Source: Mallotus nudiflorus
Taxonomy: Eukaryota > Streptophyta > Magnoliopsida > Malpighiales > Euphorbiaceae
Length of the DNA: 64,000 nt
Direction: 5' to 3'
Assembly (NCBI GenBank): GCA_947683625.1
Contig: CANTUR010000904.1
Span: 1-64,000 of the forward strand
The notes beneath the pieces are model-generated. The model was not told the origin of the DNA. It did not search any database and saw only the letters and a list, made by a program, of their open reading frames with translations. The first letter of the stretch is position 1, and each line of letters opens with the position of its first letter. Shown piece after piece: positions 60,184 through 64,000 of the stretch. Position numbers and translations under genes: made by a program.

Positions 60184-62260
60184 ATGATTGTGAAATCCAT
60201 TGCTTCAACGCGTTCGATATCAACTCTGCCTCATCTCTGTCAGAGAATTAAACAAACAGGTAGCGTTCATATTCTGTGCTTCTCCAGTTTTAACAAATTC
60301 AATCTCATTTTAGTTAGTTCTTAGGTATTTATCTGTTGTTTAGGAATACTTGGCAATATGTTATCGCATAATTTTCTGGTAAAAATTACAACATTTTATC
60401 TTGTTCCTACTAGCAGAAAATGACATAGTGAAAATGTTTCGGCTACCCAGTTCCGAAGACGATATGCAAAACTTGCGGGTGAATCGGAAAATTGCAAGAA
60501 CGAACCCGTCAGTTAGGATCCTGGATGAGAGGTTCATAAGGATTCTGAAGATATTCAAATGGGGTCCTGACGCTGAAAAGGCAATGGAAGTGCTAAAGTT
60601 GAAGGTGGATCATCGCTTGGTTCGCGAGATTTTGAAGATAGATGTGGAGATCAATGTGAAAATTCAGTTCTTTAAGTGGGTTGGTAAAAGGAGAAACTTT
60701 GAGCATGATTCCACAACTTATATCGCTTTAGTCCACTGTTTGGATGAAGCTGGATTATATGGTGAAATGTGGAAGACAATCCAAGAAATGGTGAGAAGCA
60801 GTACATGTGTTATTAGTCCTGCTGATTTATCTGAAATTGTTAAAATATTGGGCAAAGCTAAGATGATTAACAAGGCACTTTCTGTATTTTACCAAATAAA
60901 AGGTCGAAAATGTAAACCGACAGCAGGCAATTATAATTCTATGATCTTGATATTGATGCAAGAAGGTCATCATGAGAAGGTTCATGAGATTTATAGTGAG
61001 ATGAGTGATGAGGGCAACTGCTTTCCAGACACCATAACATATAGTGCACTTATTTCAGCTTTTGGGAGGCTGGGTCGTCATAATTCAGCGATAAGGTTGG
61101 TGGATGAGATGAAAGAGAATGGCCTACATCCCACTGCAAAGATATATACTACTTTACTGGGAATTTACTTCAAGTTGGACAAAGTTGATAAAGCTTTGGA
61201 TGTGATCCAGGAAATGAGAGACAAGGGTTGCACTTTAACGGTTTTCACTTACACAGAGTGGATCAAGGTTCTTGGAAAAGCTGGTAGGGTTGATGATGCT
61301 TACAAGGTGTTTTTGGATATGATAAAAGATGGCTGCAAGCCTGATGTTGTGCTCATAAACAGTTTGATCAACATTTTGGGCAAAGTGGGTAGAATGGAAG
61401 ATGCACTTAAGCTTTTTGACCAAATGGAAACTTGGGAGTGTAAACCAAATGTGGTGACATATAACACTGTAATGAAGGCTTTATTTGAATGCAAAGCTCC
61501 TGCTTCTGAGGCTGCTTCATGGTTTGAGAAAATGAAAGGAAATGGTATTGCACCTAGCTCATTTACTTATTCAATTCTCATAGATGGTTTTTGCAAAACA
61601 AACAGAATTGAGAAAGCTTTATTGCTTCTGGAAGAGATGGATGAAAAGGGTTTTCCTCCTTGTCCAGCTGCCTATTGCAGCCTGATCAACAGTCTCGGAA
61701 AGGCAAAACGATATGAAGCTGCGAATGAGTTATTTCTAGAGTTGAAAGAGAATTGTGGACGTTCAAGTGCCCGTTTGTATGCTGTGATGATCAAACATTT
61801 TGGAAAGTGCGGCCGTCTTAGCGAAGCTGTAGATCTTTTTAACGAGATGAAGAAACTTGGGAGCAAACCTGATGTTTATGCTTACAATGCGCTCATGTCG
61901 GGGATGGTAAGAGCCGGCATGATAGATGAAGCTCATTCATTGCTTAGAACGATGGAAGAAAATGGTTGCTGTCCAGACATAAACTCACACAACATCATAT
62001 TAAATGGCTTGGCTAGGACAGGTGTCCCTGATCGAGCAATTGAAATGTTCATGAAGATGAAATCTTCAATGATTAAGCCAGATGCAGTTTCTTACAATAC
62101 TGTTCTTGGCTGTCTGAGTCGTGCTGGCATGTTTGAAGAAGCTGCAAAGTTGATGAAAGAGATGGATTCAAAAGGATTTGAATATAATCACATAACCTTC
62201 TCATCAATTCTTGAGGCAGTTGGCAAGGTTGATGAAGATTGTGTACCTAGCACTTTGTGA
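60184..62260 (+). CDS. P-class PPR protein, At3g16010-like, two exons
   Basis: Exon 1 is 60184-60259 and exon 2 60417-62260; the 157-bp intron has GT..AG ends (aaacaaacag|gtagcg ... ctagcag|aaaat). The spliced frame is 1920 nt, 639 residues plus TGA, close to the roughly 640 residues I recall for At3g16010. Exon 1 encodes MIVKSIASTRSISTLPHL, basic and Ser-rich with no acid residues, fitting an organelle (probably mitochondrial) targeting peptide. About 15 PPR motifs fill the rest, for example PDTITYSALISAFGRLGRHNSAIRLVDEM and PDVYAYNALMSGMVRAGMIDEA. No E, DYW or SMR domain follows, so it is a pure P-class protein, which in this family bind organelle RNA. RNA target unknown. The ATG at 60184 is chosen because the downstream frame lacks a good start and the exon-1 reading joins it exactly. 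The pseudogene at 13804 shares the same splice sites. Confidence 0.95.
60260..60416 (+). other. Intron of the PPR gene
   Basis: 157 bp, GTAGCG at the start and CTACTAGCAG at the end, AT-rich with a T-rich stretch before the acceptor. Phase 1: the last G of exon 1 and the first AA of exon 2 make GAA. The same intron, nearly identical, is kept in the pseudogene (13880-14036). Confidence 0.88.
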
Positions 62261-62468
62261 ACAGAACCTTTTATTGTCAGATTCACCTTTTTGTTGATAT
62301 TCTTCAATTTAAAATGTTTTTATTTGTGTTTATGTGAATTATATTTTACAGACACACCATTGGGGCTCATAATTTTCCTTGTTCTTTGATTTTTTGATAT
62401 ACCACCATATTGGGATGATGCATAAAATGAGAAAATCCTGGCAAATTTTTTTCGAAGTAATAATTTTC

Positions 62469-62502
<34 letters not shown>

Positions 62503-64000
62503 TGAATCACTACTGTCTAGTGTCGCTGGAGGGATAGGAGGAGAGGAATCAGGGGAAGGAGGGAAATAATCCTCGGGATTTGGGCTGTCTTTTTTTTATA
62601 CTGAGATGGAAATTCCAATTAAGGAAATTGAACTGGTGCCCCTACTAGAGAAAAAGTAGAAAATGTTGGTAATAAATTCTAAAATTGGTCATAGCAGATG
62701 AGGCAAATGTACCTTAAAACTTAAAAGTCTACTTTCTGATATCTTACAACCGTACAGCTTCTGAGGGGGCAGCTATATGGTTAAGTCTAGTCTATTTTTG
62801 GTTAATTATTGTGATCAATTGTGGTGTTAATTGATGTGCACAAGTATTTCAAACGAGTCAGAACCTGTGTAAAATCACTTCTGCAATTGACATGAGAACT
62901 CTTATGCATGCATCCCCGTCTCAGATACAATTGGAATATTTTCTTGCCTGAATATCTCAAAGCAGTGAATAGTTTACCATTTTCACAGGAATATTGAAGT
63001 TCCTTCTATTCTTATGAAAGAGAAATTCTCCAGGGAAGAGGCAGAGGGATCTAATGAATTCTGGAGCTGAATGAAGATCTTTGACTATGTGGTTGCATGT
63101 GGCATACATGATAAAATATGCAGTGCAGTGAGACTTTCTGGAAAAGGTTATGTGGTTTTAATCTTTCATTCCTTTGCCATGGTTATTTATCAATCTTTTG
63201 GCTGCAGGTAAAACTGCAAGATATGAGGCACGTGGTTGCTGTGACAATCAATAGCCTTCTGCAAAGCCAAAAACGAAATAAGAATGTTGGTGTTGTTGCT
63301 TCAATCTTCCACATAGAAGTCATGAACTCTGGAATGGTGCTAGGACTCGTTGGTTGGTTAACTGGACGTGTATAGATGGAATCCAAGTAGAACGACAGCC
63401 CCATCTACGGACCGCAAGCGAAGAATCATCACTTTGGAGGCTTCAAATTTCATGGCCTGTTCCTGTTTGAGCTAAGTGGAATAGAAACAAAGATGATAAA
63501 AGAGTACCTTCACATGCTGAAGCATCAGTTATGCTGTTTCGCCAGTGACAAAATAGACAACAGGAATTACACACGCCTGTCAAATTGAAATTCTATTTAC
63601 ATATGGCAAAACAGAAATATATTAGAGTGCAATGTTACAGTTGAAGTTGCCAATTTGGTTCCAGAATTTTTAATTGTTAAAATCGAAGTGCAAATGGAAG
63701 TATTGGAAGGCAGAGTTTATTTGTCAGAGGAGTGTCTCTCTAAGTGCTAATTTTGTACGTATGCACCCTGTTCATAAAACATGAATTTCTCTCCATTGTA
63801 ACGGGTTTGGTACCATAATTTTGCATTATATTTTATTTTAGTGTTAAAATTTTAATTTTTTTCTTTTTAATTTCAAAAATTTTATTTTTATTTCAAGTTG
63901 AAATATATCGAATATATTCAATCAAATTTAATATATGTAATAGTCAGAATAAACATATTTTTAGTATATTTATCTTATAAGCATTTTATTAAATAGTTTA
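62261..64000 (+). other. 3' flank of the PPR gene
   Basis: Downstream of the stop the sequence is of mixed complexity with T-rich parts that could hold the 3' untranslated region. A (TA)n run sits at about 62474-62502. 62870-63660 is less AT-rich than the TE regions. An open stretch of 85 codons at 63118-63375 has no recognisable domain and spans a splice-like 'ctgcag|gtaaaa' at about 63208, so I do not call it a gene. The last 150 bp are AT-rich. Confidence 0.6.

Noticed and set aside
63118..63375. 85-codon frame downstream of the PPR gene
   Set aside because: No recognisable motif, ordinary length for chance, and it runs through a splice-like junction. It may belong to an untranslated or neighbouring transcript.

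Overview
This is nuclear DNA of a flowering plant, probably a eudicot. It is very AT-rich and crowded with LTR retrotransposons. It holds one apparently intact protein gene, a two-exon P-class pentatricopeptide repeat (PPR) gene of the At3g16010 type at 60184-62260 (+), and a broken duplicate of that gene at 13804-15430 (+). I cannot name the species. I found no tRNA, rRNA or CRISPR locus.

Layout. 1-8457 is a stack of long LTRs of one Ty3/gypsy family (called LTR-T here): the tail of one copy, then an old plus-strand copy split by a 3.95-kb solo LTR with ATTTT target-site duplications (TSDs). 8458-12173 is an AT-rich block with splice-like boundaries, a small DEAH-helicase-like fragment, 124-bp tandem repeats and an A-rich tract. 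12174-15430 is the first copy of the PPR locus: a shared upstream segment, a candidate 0.68-kb solo LTR, a 161-bp tandem duplication and the pseudogene. 16712-18180 is a PIF/Harbinger-like element. 18181-18431 and 53450-57641 are two parts of one decayed L1-type LINE, split by a huge nested insertion.

The nest. 18437-53444 is a single Ty3/gypsy Tat-lineage element with both LTRs (2.30 and 2.32 kb), a primer-binding site, a polypurine tract, decayed gag-pol with a second RNase H, two antisense ORF remnants (DUF7745-like and plant mobile domain-like), a hairpin minisatellite and matching GTAAT TSDs. Into its gag region went a Tekay-like Ty3/gypsy element on the minus strand (remnant 21880-35366). 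That remnant is itself interrupted by three solo LTR-T insertions, each with a perfect 5-bp TSD: GAAGC at 22000-25133, GCTGA at 26940-30165 and TGAAA at 31217-35087. Another LTR-T copy (36087-39310) and a duplicated gag/LTR piece (21082-21879) show later rearrangement.

57667-62260 is the second PPR copy. A reversed Tat solo LTR (57788-59970) ends only about 210 bp before its start codon. The two PPR copies therefore flank the whole TE nest, which suggests a local duplication pried apart by insertions. All retroelement reading frames are broken by stops, frameshifts or insertions; only the PPR gene looks functional. The main structural surprises are RNA-like inverted repeats whose stems co-vary: in the Tat 3' minisatellite and at the start of the LTR-T repeats.
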